43,688 nt of DNA from Kiloniellales bacterium (GTDB taxonomy: Bacteria; Pseudomonadota; Alphaproteobacteria; Kiloniellales; JAKSDN01), in NCBI GenBank assembly GCA_030064845.1, contig JASJEC010000037.1:1-43688 (forward strand), written 5' to 3'. The translations under genes were made by a program, and so were the position numbers. Shown piece after piece: positions 35,581 through 43,688 of this stretch. A model generated the notes under the pieces. The model was not told the origin of the DNA. It was given only the letters and a program-made list of their open reading frames with translations, and ran no database searches. Numbering within the stretch: the stretch's first letter is position 1; the number at the start of each line of letters is the position of its first letter.

Positions 35581-36387
35581 GTGACCGAAACCATTCCCGT
35601 CTTCGCGACGCCGTCACCAAAGGTCCGCAAGGTCGGTCTGGAGCGGCCCTGGATGTGGCTCGCCTCGGGCTGGCACGACCTCTGCTCGGCGCCGGCAATC
35701 AGTCTGACCTACGGCCTGCTCTTCGCCGTCGTCGGGATGGGGCTGATGGCGGCCGTGTGGTTCGCCGACCTGCTCTATGTCGGCCTGCCGCTCGCCGCCG
35801 GTTTCCTCCTGGTCGGCCCGATCCTTGCGGTCGGCCTCTACGAGGTCAGCCGCAAGCTCCACTCAGAGGAGAAGCCGTCGGCCAAGGACGCGTTCTTCGC
35901 CTGGCGGCGCAACAGCAGCCAGGTGGGCCTTATGGGCCTGCTGCTGCTGCTCTTCTTTCTTGCCTGGGTCAGGCTGGCGACCCTGATCTTCGCGCTCTTC
36001 TTCAGCCAGAACGCGCCGGACCCGCTCGACACCGGCGCCTTCATCGAGAAGGTCTTCTTCCTGGCCGAGAGCGTCCCGTTCCTCGCCTTCGGCGTCACCG
36101 TCGGCGCGATTCTCGCGACCATCGTCTTCTCGCTCTCGGTGGTCTCGATCCCCATGTTGATCGACGATCCGCAGGACCCAGAGCATCCGGTCAACATCAT
36201 CACGGCGGTCGCGACCTCGGTTGCGGTGGTGCGTCACAACACCGTGACAATGGCGCTCTGGGCCGCGCTGATCGTGCTCTTCATCACCGCCGGCCTGGTA
36301 ACCTTCGCCTTCGGCCTGATCGTCGCCCTGCCGCTCATCGCCCACGCGACCTGGCACGCCTACAAAGACGTCATCGAGCCGGGCTAG
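35581..36387 (+). CDS. DUF2189 multi-pass membrane protein
   Basis: A 268-residue inner-membrane protein with about six hydrophobic segments. The opening RPWMWLASGWHDL, the stretch LVGPILAVGLYEVSRKL, and the end LPLIAHATWHAYKDVI are recognisable as the DUF2189 family, whose function is unknown but which is frequently encoded near respiratory oxidases. The start is GTG at 35581, with AAGGAGG at ideal distance. It is divergent from ccoN and shares the intergenic region with the FNR-like box. Its stop overlaps the convergent MscS gene by four bases. Confidence 0.88.
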   Translation: MTETIPVFATPSPKVRKVGLERPWMWLASGWHDLCSAPAISLTYGLLFAVVGMGLMAAVWFADLLYVGLPLAAGFLLVGPILAVGLYEVSRKLHSEEKPSAKDAFFAWRRNSSQVGLMGLLLLLFFLAWVRLATLIFALFFSQNAPDPLDTGAFIEKVFFLAESVPFLAFGVTVGAILATIVFSLSVVSIPMLIDDPQDPEHPVNIITAVATSVAVVRHNTVTMALWAALIVLFITAGLVTFAFGLIVALPLIAHATWHAYKDVIEPG

Positions 36388-37460
36388 TCTCTATCCTTGC
36401 GGGCGCCTCTGCCGGCGTCGGACCGGTCCGGAATCGCCGCGGGGCCGGCAGACCCCTTTGGAGGATAGTCAAGAACATCCTCCTTCTCGGCGACGGTCTT
36501 CTCGTCGAACTCGGGGAACGGCAGCTGGCCTTCGGAACGCCAGGTTTGCACCTGGGTTTCCGCTGCCCGCGCGCGCTCGCTGTCGAGCCCGGCGTCGCGA
36601 CCGAAGTAGCTAGTCTGGGAAGGAAAGGCGAAGCCGGTGCCCGCCTCCTTGACGATATACAGGATCCTCAGGTTGAGGTCCTCGCGGATCGCCCGGTAGG
36701 TGAGCCAGTCGCGGGTCCGAATGTAGGCGAAGCCGATGATGTCGAGGGAGTAGGCGCCGAAGCCCTTGAAGCGTCCGTGGAGCGATTCCGAGGATACCTT
36801 AGGGTGCCCGATCATCATCTCCCGCAGCTTCGCCAGGACGTAGCGCAGCTGTTCCGGGGTCGTCTCGTAACGCAGGCCGAGAGTTGTCTCATAGAGCCAG
36901 GCGCGCCGCATCGAGAAGTTCGTCAATTCCCACTGCGAAAAGTCGGCGTTGGGCAGGCTGACGAGGCTGTCGTCGAGCTTGCGCAGCCGTGTCGACCGCA
37001 GGCCGACTTCCTCCACGGTTCCGTAGTCGTCTCCGAAGCGGCAGAAGTCGCCGACCCGCACGGGCTTGTCCGCGAAGAGGGTCAGGCTGCTGATGACGTT
37101 CTCCAGCGCCGGCCGAACGGCGAGAGCGAGGGCGAAGCCTCCGACGCCGAGGCCGGCGACCAGGCTGTAGACGGGCGCCCCGATCCGGTTGAGGACATAG
37201 AGAATGATCGCCCCGTCGGCCACGATGGCAACGGTCCGGGCGACAAGGCGCAGAAGGGCCGCATTGAGGCTCTTGTCGGGGATTCTCGGCGAGGCGATCA
37301 CGGTCTCCGCGACCGCGAAGCAGACCACCCAGGTGATCCAGGCGAGCGCCAGGAGCCTGATGCTCTCGGCCGCCAGGAGCACCCACCCGGATATCCAGCC
37401 CGTCAAGGTCAGCCTCTCGTTCGCCTTATCAAGCAGTTGCGGCGTCAGCAGAAGGGCGAG
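36384..37460 (-). CDS. MscS-type channel, C-terminal part (frameshifted)
   Basis: These 358 codons hold the pore and cytoplasmic parts of an MscS-family channel. Membrane helices are followed by the conserved pore stretch GVGGFALALAVRPALENVIS and the beta-domain entry LFADKPVRVGDFC, then FGDDYGTVEEVGLRSTRLR and SLPNADFSQWELTNFSMRR. The frame is open further upstream to 37622, but those residues are a shadow of the N-terminal part in another frame. The true protein is expected to continue from the segment ending at 37463, one base out of phase. The end of the protein is rich in charged and Pro residues. Confidence 0.85.
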   Translation of the reverse strand, partial: LALLLTPQLLDKANERLTLTGWISGWVLLAAESIRLLALAWITWVVCFAVAETVIASPRIPDKSLNAALLRLVARTVAIVADGAIILYVLNRIGAPVYSLVAGLGVGGFALALAVRPALENVISSLTLFADKPVRVGDFCRFGDDYGTVEEVGLRSTRLRKLDDSLVSLPNADFSQWELTNFSMRRAWLYETTLGLRYETTPEQLRYVLAKLREMMIGHPKVSSESLHGRFKGFGAYSLDIIGFAYIRTRDWLTYRAIREDLNLRILYIVKEAGTGFAFPSQTSYFGRDAGLDSERARAAETQVQTWRSEGQLPFPEFDEKTVAEKEDVLDYPPKGSAGPAAIPDRSDAGRGARKDRD

Positions 37461-38281
37461 GGGGTGGACAGGCGGTGCCAGTACTCCCCTCCGGAGTACC
37501 TGGTAGGGGCGAGTAGCGCGAGGCTCCGTATGAGCAGGATCCCCGCAACGGTGAGGCCGATCAGGAGAAGGAGCGCGATCCATTTCCACACGGCTTGATC
37601 GTAGACGCTGAGTTTCAGCCAAGCGGGAAACCCTTCGATGGTGCGCGGCGAGATGAACCAGCTCTTCAAGCTCAGGTATGGCCGCATCTCGGCGTAGTTC
37701 TTCAAGGGTACATCGCGCCGGTACGGCAGCTCGCGTGTCTTCTCGTAGAACTCCCTGGCGCGGGCCAGCGTCGAGCTATCGAAAACGAACGAACCGGCTC
37801 TCTGTCCCTCGGCGACGCGCACGATCGTGATCTCGGTGTGGGGGATCGTCCAGCTGACGGTCTTCCTGCCGGCCTTGTCGTCGCCGACCGCGATATCAGC
37901 GTAGGCTGAAGCATCCGGGATCTCCGCCAGGGGCGGAAGCTCGATGCGGGACAACACCTCGTAGAGATAGGTCAGTCCGTCACGGACCCACTCGGGACGA
38001 GCCGCCGGGACTACCTCGGTCAGGTCGAACATCCGCCCGATCGAGACGTTTCGTTCTTCTATGGCGGCAACATGCTCGCGGCTCGGGGTGCCCCAGTAAT
38101 CGACCCGCAAGAGTTCATAAATCTCGTCCCCTTGCTCCAGGAAGGTCTGCAAGGTTGCCCTCGGACTGGACAGGTCTAGGGGCTCTAACGGATGGCTGGA
38201 TTGGCCCGCTTGCGCGAACAGTGGCCAAAGCGCGACCAGAAACGCGCAGACCCATGTCCGTCTCGCGATGGGATCGAGCAT
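37445..38281 (-). CDS. MscS-type channel, N-terminal periplasmic part (frameshifted)
   Basis: A signal peptide (MLDPIARRTWVCAFLVALWPLFAQA) is followed by a periplasmic domain beginning LEPLDLSSPRATLQTFLEQG, as found at the start of longer MscS-family proteins, and one membrane helix (WKWIALLLLIGLTVAGILLI). It then reads GGEYWHRLSTP and ends a few residues later in an out-of-phase tail, SPFC. Adding one base in the run of five G (plus strand) at 37460-37464 would join it to the C-terminal part as STP-LALLLTPQ, giving a channel of about 632 residues. Confidence 0.8.
   Translation of the reverse strand: MLDPIARRTWVCAFLVALWPLFAQAGQSSHPLEPLDLSSPRATLQTFLEQGDEIYELLRVDYWGTPSREHVAAIEERNVSIGRMFDLTEVVPAARPEWVRDGLTYLYEVLSRIELPPLAEIPDASAYADIAVGDDKAGRKTVSWTIPHTEITIVRVAEGQRAGSFVFDSSTLARAREFYEKTRELPYRRDVPLKNYAEMRPYLSLKSWFISPRTIEGFPAWLKLSVYDQAVWKWIALLLLIGLTVAGILLIRSLALLAPTRYSGGEYWHRLSTPSPFC
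37460..37464 (-). other. Frameshift site in the MscS-type gene
   Basis: A run of five C on the coding strand separates the two phases. One additional C restores a continuous reading from the periplasmic domain into the pore domain. It may be a real mutation, a phase-variable tract or an assembly error. Confidence 0.7.
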
Positions 38282-38525
38282 GAGCTTCTCCGACGCAGTC
38301 TCAAAAGAGCACAGTCAAGCCTAGAGACTTCGCCGCCCATTTGTAACAAGCTCGGACGAAACGGTCGGGTGGGAGGGCCGAGGTTGCGCCGAGGCGAGTG
38401 CCAGTGGGCAAATGTCCTTTTGTTTGCAAGAAAGGTCGAGTATAGGAACGCCCGAGGTGTATACCACCAGTTGACCTGAGGCCCGAAATTGGGCCTGAAG
38501 TTCGATCCACCCGCGCACGACATAG

Positions 38526-39581
<1,056 letters not shown>

Positions 39582-39736
39582 TTGTCGGTCGTTTCTGCCT
39601 AAGGTCGACGCGGACGTGGGATGAGCGTGAGGGCACCGTCGCTTTTCCTCTTACCGAATACCTACGTCCCGCTGTCTCTCTCCTGCAGCCATCCTCGATT
39701 GACCATATCCCCGGCGAGCACCACGGGAGGGATCGT

Positions 39737-41011
39737 GTGAAGGTCGAAAGCTTCGACTACAGAGCCAAATCCTGGTTGCCCGTGCCACCGGAAGTCCGCT
39801 GGTACACGAGCAGAAGGTCACTCAAGCGGTTGCTGCGCGGCCAAAAGCCGAAACCCATGCCGGTGTCGATCAGCCCGGTCGCGCCACCCTTCGAGACACC
39901 GCTCATCGTCGCGGGACTGTTCCGCTCGGTCACCGGAATCGGCCAAAGCGCTCGTTTATGTGTGCGCACCTTGCAGGAACTCGGTTGCCCAGTCAGCTAC
40001 TGCGACCTGAGCAGTTCTTTCAACCAAGGCCACTTCCAGATAGAGTTCGACGCGCCGAAGGCGCGTCCCGGAGACCCCGGTTCGATTCTGCTCCACCTGA
40101 ACCCGCCGGAAGTGCCGCGTGCTCTTGCCATGATGGGCCGTAGGCTGGTTTCGGATCGGCGAGTCATTGGCTATTGGCATTGGGAGCTGCCGCGGGCACC
40201 GGTCAGCTGGATGCCGGTATTGGAGAAAGTCCACGAGATCTGGGTGCCGACGCGTTTTGTCGCTGATGCCTTTCGGCCCGATACGAACCTGCCGATCAAG
40301 ATCGTGCCGCATATCGTTCCCATGCCGTCGCCGTCTTCTCGCACGCGGGCGGAGTTCGGCATCAGCGACGAGGCCTTTGTGGTCGTTGCCGCTTTCAACC
40401 TGGATTCGAGCATTGGCAGGAAGAATCCCTTGGCGTCGATAGCGGCGTTTCGCCAGGCCTTCGGCGACGACCCGAAGTTTCAGATGGTACTCAAGGTGTC
40501 GTCCGTCAAACGCCACGCAGAGGCCTCAGATGCGCTGGATCGGGCGATTGACGGGGTGGCGAACATTCAAATCTTGCACGAAACGCTCAGCAGGCCCGAC
40601 ATGTCCGCCCTGCTCAACTGCTGTGACGTTGTGATATCCCTGCACAGGTCTGAAGGATTCGCGTTGGTGCCGGCGGAGGCGATGCTTCTCGGCAAGCCCG
40701 TGATTGCGACGGGCTGGTCGGGCAACGTCGACTTCATGACCGATGAAAACTCGGCTTTGGTGAAGTACCGCCTTGTTCCCGTAAGGGACCAATTCAGCCG
40801 AATCTACAGCGAATCCGAGAACCCCAATCAGAATTGGGCGGACCCCAACATCGACGATGCGGCCCATTGGCTGCGTCGTTTTGCGGACGATCCGGATCTA
40901 CGAGGGCGAATCGGCGCAAGAGCAGCGCTGGACGCAAGGCAGATTTTCAGTGTATCGAACTACGCCCGATCCGCAGGGCTTGGGGCGCGCACTGAAGGAT
41001 GCGCCGCCTAA
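39737..41011 (+). CDS. Glycosyltransferase, GT4-like (group 1)
   Basis: A 424-residue enzyme with GT-B fold. VAGLFRSVTGIGQSARLC opens the acceptor half; VIGYWHWELPRAPVSWM and EIWVPTRFVADAF lead to the C-terminal half, where VVISLHRSEGFALVPAEAML is the classic donor-binding EX7E-like motif and GKPVIATGWSGNVDFM follows. The start is GTG with GGGAGGG just upstream. It sits between gmd and colD, so the sugar made by those enzymes is a plausible donor. It is most likely cytoplasmic or membrane-associated. Confidence 0.88.
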   Translation: MKVESFDYRAKSWLPVPPEVRWYTSRRSLKRLLRGQKPKPMPVSISPVAPPFETPLIVAGLFRSVTGIGQSARLCVRTLQELGCPVSYCDLSSSFNQGHFQIEFDAPKARPGDPGSILLHLNPPEVPRALAMMGRRLVSDRRVIGYWHWELPRAPVSWMPVLEKVHEIWVPTRFVADAFRPDTNLPIKIVPHIVPMPSPSSRTRAEFGISDEAFVVVAAFNLDSSIGRKNPLASIAAFRQAFGDDPKFQMVLKVSSVKRHAEASDALDRAIDGVANIQILHETLSRPDMSALLNCCDVVISLHRSEGFALVPAEAMLLGKPVIATGWSGNVDFMTDENSALVKYRLVPVRDQFSRIYSESENPNQNWADPNIDDAAHWLRRFADDPDLRGRIGARAALDARQIFSVSNYARSAGLGARTEGCAA

Positions 41012-41092
41012 ACGGACCGATGAGCAGAGGCACCTTCGTCGTTGCGAGGTTGGCACGCAGTGAGGATCGGATCATTCCTGTAGTGTGAACGG

Positions 41093-41118
41093 CCGTCAGA
41101 ACAGGAGCGTTCTGGCGG
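41093..41118 (+). terminator. Hairpin between the glycosyltransferase and colD
   Basis: CCGTCAGAAC at 41093-41102 pairs with GTTCTGGCGG at 41109-41118, with a single U-G pair and a six-base loop AGGAGC. No T-run follows. It lies 23 bases before colD and could weaken read-through or shape its translation. Confidence 0.4.
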
Positions 41119-41141
41119 TGTCAGAAATGGGACAATCATAA

Positions 41142-42329
41142 ATGGCAGATACCGAACCTTTTCTCTATCCGCTCGCTTGCGATAGCTGGGACCAGGAGGA
41201 AGTAGCCGTTCTCAAGCAGATCGCCGAGAGCGGCTTTCAAACCATGGGCGGGCATGTCAGGGCCTTCGAACAGGCCTTCGCCGATTACATGGGCCGGAAA
41301 CACGCCGTCATGGTCAATTCCGGTTCTTCCGCGAACCTCCTGGCGATTTCGGCGCTGCGATACAGAGAAACGGCGCCGATGGAGCCCGGTGACGAGGTCA
41401 TCGTCCCGACCGTTTCCTGGAGCACCACCTATTATCCGATCCTCCAGAACAATCTGAAAGCGGTCTTTGTCGATATTGCGCCTGATACCCTGAACATCGA
41501 CGTCGAGCTCGTTCGCAAGGCGATCACGCCGCGGACGCGCGCCATCTTCTGCGTCAGCTTGCTCGGGAATCCGCCGGACCTGGCCGCCTTGACAGACCTC
41601 TGCAAGCAACACGACCTCTACCTCGTCCAGGACAATGCGGAATCTCTTGGCGCGAAGATCGACGGCACCGAGATCGGCGGCATGGGACATGCTTGCACCT
41701 ACAGTTTCTACTTTTCCCATCACATGTCGACCGTCGAGGGCGGCATGGTGGTAACAGATGACGATGAAACCTATCACACGCTGCTCTCGCTTCGGTCCCA
41801 TGGTTGGGTGCGTGACCAGCCTGAAGACAGCCACCTCTATTTCCAGGACGACGACCCGCTCTACCAACTGTTTCGCTTCACCCTGCCTGGTTACAACTTG
41901 AGGCCCACAGAGTTCTCCGGCGGTCTGGGCAATGTGCAGCTCAAGAAGCTCGACGGCTTTGTTGCGGCACGGCGCAGGAACGCATCCATTTTCAGAGAGA
42001 CCTTTGAGAGCCATCCGAACCTTCGAATCCAACGCGAATTCGGAGAATCCTCTTGGTTCGGCTTTTCATTGATCTTGAGTGGTGCTTGGAAGGGGCGGCG
42101 AAAGGAAATCGCTAAGCACCTGATGAGCAAGCGGGTCCAGGTCCGCCCTATCGTGGCTGGTAACTTTCTTCGGAATCCGGTGATCAAGTACTTTGATCAG
42201 GTCGCGCCCTTTGGCAGCAAGATCGCTGACGAGATCGACACGAATGGCTTCTTCGTGGGCAACAATCACGAGGATCTGGGCGAGAAGATTGCCTATCTGC
42301 ATCAGGTCTTGTCGGAGACCGATGCGTGA
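41142..42329 (+). CDS. colD: GDP-4-keto-6-deoxymannose 3-dehydratase (ColD)
   Basis: A 395-residue protein of the DegT/DnrJ/EryC1 aminotransferase fold. The PLP-binding Lys is replaced: YSFYFSHHMSTVEGG has His193, in the position where ColD uses His188 as catalytic base. Thus it should remove the C3 hydroxyl using PLP rather than transfer an amino group. SGSSANLLAI, the PLP-ring Asp164 in LVQDNAESLG, and long stretches resembling ColD (VSWSTTYYPI, ESSWFGFS, RPIVAGNFLRN) support the assignment. The substrate is the product of the upstream gmd. The closing step to GDP-L-colitose needs ColC, which is not in the window. The stop overlaps the next gene in a GTGA arrangement. Confidence 0.88.
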   Translation: MADTEPFLYPLACDSWDQEEVAVLKQIAESGFQTMGGHVRAFEQAFADYMGRKHAVMVNSGSSANLLAISALRYRETAPMEPGDEVIVPTVSWSTTYYPILQNNLKAVFVDIAPDTLNIDVELVRKAITPRTRAIFCVSLLGNPPDLAALTDLCKQHDLYLVQDNAESLGAKIDGTEIGGMGHACTYSFYFSHHMSTVEGGMVVTDDDETYHTLLSLRSHGWVRDQPEDSHLYFQDDDPLYQLFRFTLPGYNLRPTEFSGGLGNVQLKKLDGFVAARRRNASIFRETFESHPNLRIQREFGESSWFGFSLILSGAWKGRRKEIAKHLMSKRVQVRPIVAGNFLRNPVIKYFDQVAPFGSKIADEIDTNGFFVGNNHEDLGEKIAYLHQVLSETDA

Positions 42330-43564
42330 TCATTTTCGATGTTACGGTCCTTTACCACCATCGTGGCCGTGTCACCGGCATCCCGAGAGTGGTGCAAAAG
42401 TACGCCGCTTCCTTTTCTCGGTTTTCAAGCGTTCGCTTTGTCTACTTTGACAGACCAGCGAATGGATTCGTGGACTTGCCCGAGGCGGAAGCCCATTCAC
42501 TTATTCACACTGAAGAGGGAAAGGGCGCACCGGATCGTGCTTCATACAAGAAGAAAAAGGGACCTTTCCGTAAGATCCGCAGGCGTTTCGGACAAGGCGA
42601 GAAGGTACCTGAAAATCAGCTTGTAGATTTGAGACCTGGAGTCCCATTCCTGGTGTTTTTCGTCACCTCCGAGCGGCACCGGAATGCGATTAAAAGTGCC
42701 GCGGATAAGGGAGCGCGCATCTTTGCTTTTATCTACGATCTAATCCCCATCAGGGTGCCGCAGTTTTGTGCCCCAGAAGTCACTGCTTTGTTTCCGGATT
42801 CGATGGACTTTCTTCTCAGCACCGCCGAAGAACTGTTCTGCATTTCGAAGGCCTGTGAAGAGGACCTAAAGGCCTATGCCGATGAACGTGGCAGAAGGAT
42901 GCCACGCACGGACGTCATATACCTTGGAGACGAACCACTCGAAGGTGCCCAAGACACTGAAAACGAGCTTGGGGCTCCTGAAGGGGCGTTTCTCTGCGTC
43001 GCGACGATAGAGCCTCGAAAGAACCACGAAATGCTGGTGAATCTTTGGGACAGGTTTGCGAAAGAGGCTCGTGTTGACATCCCGCCACTTGTGCTTGTCG
43101 GGCAAAAGGGGTGGCTGGTTGATGATTTTATGACCAAGCTGGGCAACAATCCGAGATTGACAGGGCGAGTGTTTGTTTATCATGGAGTCTCGGATCAGGT
43201 ATTGGTGAGACTGTATCAGAGTTGTCGAATGACACTTTTCCCGTCCCACTACGAGACCTGGAGTTTGCCGATCCGAGAATCCCTCGCCGCGGGCAAGTTC
43301 GTACTTGCCGGCGACAGCCCGGGCTTGCGCGAGGCGGGCGAGGGGTTGACGGAGCATATCGATCCTCTGGATTTTCGCCGATGGTATAATCGTGTGGTGT
43401 ATTTCGCCAAAGACGACCAGGCTTTGACAGAAAGAGAGGCAGCAATCCGGGATAGTTTCAAGCTGCGCACCTGGGAGTCTTCCGCGCTGCGCGCGAAGGA
43501 ACTGGTTGAGGGTCGTGAAGAAGACTGTCATGGGGTGGTCCTGGTCACCGGTCAGAGCGCATAG
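42326..43564 (+). CDS. Glycosyltransferase, GT4-like (group 1)
   Basis: A 412-residue GT-B enzyme. DVTVLYHHRGRVTGIPRVVQ opens the protein, ARIFAFIYDLIPIRVP and ELFCISKACEEDL belong to the acceptor half, and LCVATIEPRKNHEML marks the domain junction. LFPSHYETWSLPIRESLAAG is the donor-binding motif. The start is GTG at 42326, overlapping the colD stop by four bases, so it is translated with colD; colitose or a related dideoxy sugar is a plausible donor. The gene is AT-richer than colD. Confidence 0.88.
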   Translation: MIIFDVTVLYHHRGRVTGIPRVVQKYAASFSRFSSVRFVYFDRPANGFVDLPEAEAHSLIHTEEGKGAPDRASYKKKKGPFRKIRRRFGQGEKVPENQLVDLRPGVPFLVFFVTSERHRNAIKSAADKGARIFAFIYDLIPIRVPQFCAPEVTALFPDSMDFLLSTAEELFCISKACEEDLKAYADERGRRMPRTDVIYLGDEPLEGAQDTENELGAPEGAFLCVATIEPRKNHEMLVNLWDRFAKEARVDIPPLVLVGQKGWLVDDFMTKLGNNPRLTGRVFVYHGVSDQVLVRLYQSCRMTLFPSHYETWSLPIRESLAAGKFVLAGDSPGLREAGEGLTEHIDPLDFRRWYNRVVYFAKDDQALTEREAAIRDSFKLRTWESSALRAKELVEGREEDCHGVVLVTGQSA

Positions 43565-43614
43565 CGCAGCTATTTGGCAAAATTAGTATCGGCGGGATTC
43601 GGTAATATTGCGTC

Positions 43615-43688
43615 ATGCAATTGCGAACACTCTTCTCTCCGCGAATTTCGCTGCTCGTTGTTGTTACGGGCGTCTATGGCGGTTTCGT
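43615..43688 (+). CDS. Partial CDS, probable membrane protein start
   Basis: ATG at 43615 opens a frame reading MQLRTLFSPRISLLVVVTGV and is cut by the window end after 24 codons. A basic start followed by a hydrophobic run suggests a first membrane helix or signal peptide. No clear ribosome site is seen, and no family can be named from this much. Confidence 0.35.
   Translation, partial: MQLRTLFSPRISLLVVVTGVYGGF

Noticed and set aside
35655-37598. 647-codon open frame on plus across DUF2189 and the MscS gene
   Set aside because: It overlaps DUF2189 in another frame and runs antisense to the channel; composition is that of a shadow.
37461-37622. Upstream start of the C-terminal MscS frame at 37622
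   Set aside because: Its first 54 codons are Pro/Arg-rich and out of phase with the conserved N-terminal part, so they are a shadow created by the frameshift.

Overview
The window is GC-rich, with dense genes, many GTG/TTG starts and Shine-Dalgarno (SD) sites close to AGGAGG. A complete ccoNOQPGHIS set for a cbb3-type oxidase, FNR-like boxes, a DUF2189 protein and an IS110-type remnant point to an alphaproteobacterium. A DmdA-like enzyme and two secreted sulfatases would suit a marine or saline life, but that placement is inference, not measured. No rRNA, tRNA or CRISPR array was seen.

Layout. (1) 1-4.2 kb, minus strand: a Na+/phosphate symporter with a PhoU-like tail, and an eight-haem cytochrome c fused to HEAT- and TPR-like repeats. 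(2) 4.3-5.6 kb, remnant DNA: the 3' tail of an IS110-type transposase, a small SpoIIAA-like protein, and a 281-bp MITE-like element with 32-bp terminal inverted repeats. (3) 5.7-16.5 kb: an AraC regulator divergent from an array holding sulfatase, small secreted protein, beta-barrel-like protein, second sulfatase, RND adaptor, RND permease and a small four-cysteine secreted protein. An FNR-like box lies before the beta-barrel gene. (4) 16.7-24.5 kb: polysaccharide genes, with a glycosyltransferase and rmlCBDA (dTDP-L-rhamnose) on plus, then a visibly AT-richer stretch on minus with an unidentified protein, a methyltransferase and a family 2 glycosyltransferase. (5) 24.7-25.8 kb: a DmdA-like aminomethyltransferase-fold enzyme. 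(6) 25.8-35.3 kb, minus: ccoN-O-Q-P-G-H-I-S and then an APH/P-loop kinase fusion, read as one tightly coupled block. An FNR-like box lies between ccoN and the divergent DUF2189 gene. (7) 36.4-38.3 kb, minus: an MscS-type channel split by a frameshift in a run of five G. (8) 38.5-43.7 kb: a second polysaccharide block with gmd, a glycosyltransferase, colD, another glycosyltransferase, and the first codons of a membrane protein cut by the window end.

How the genes fit together. rmlA, B, C and D are sufficient to make dTDP-L-rhamnose. Gmd followed by ColD, in which histidine replaces the PLP lysine, predicts GDP-4-keto-3,6-dideoxymannose, the precursor of colitose. The final enzyme, ColC, is not in view. 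The cco block is complete for both structure and assembly of a high-affinity oxidase. The sulfatase/RND array has no family-level precedent that I recognise and is the best candidate here for an undescribed system; its joint function is inference.
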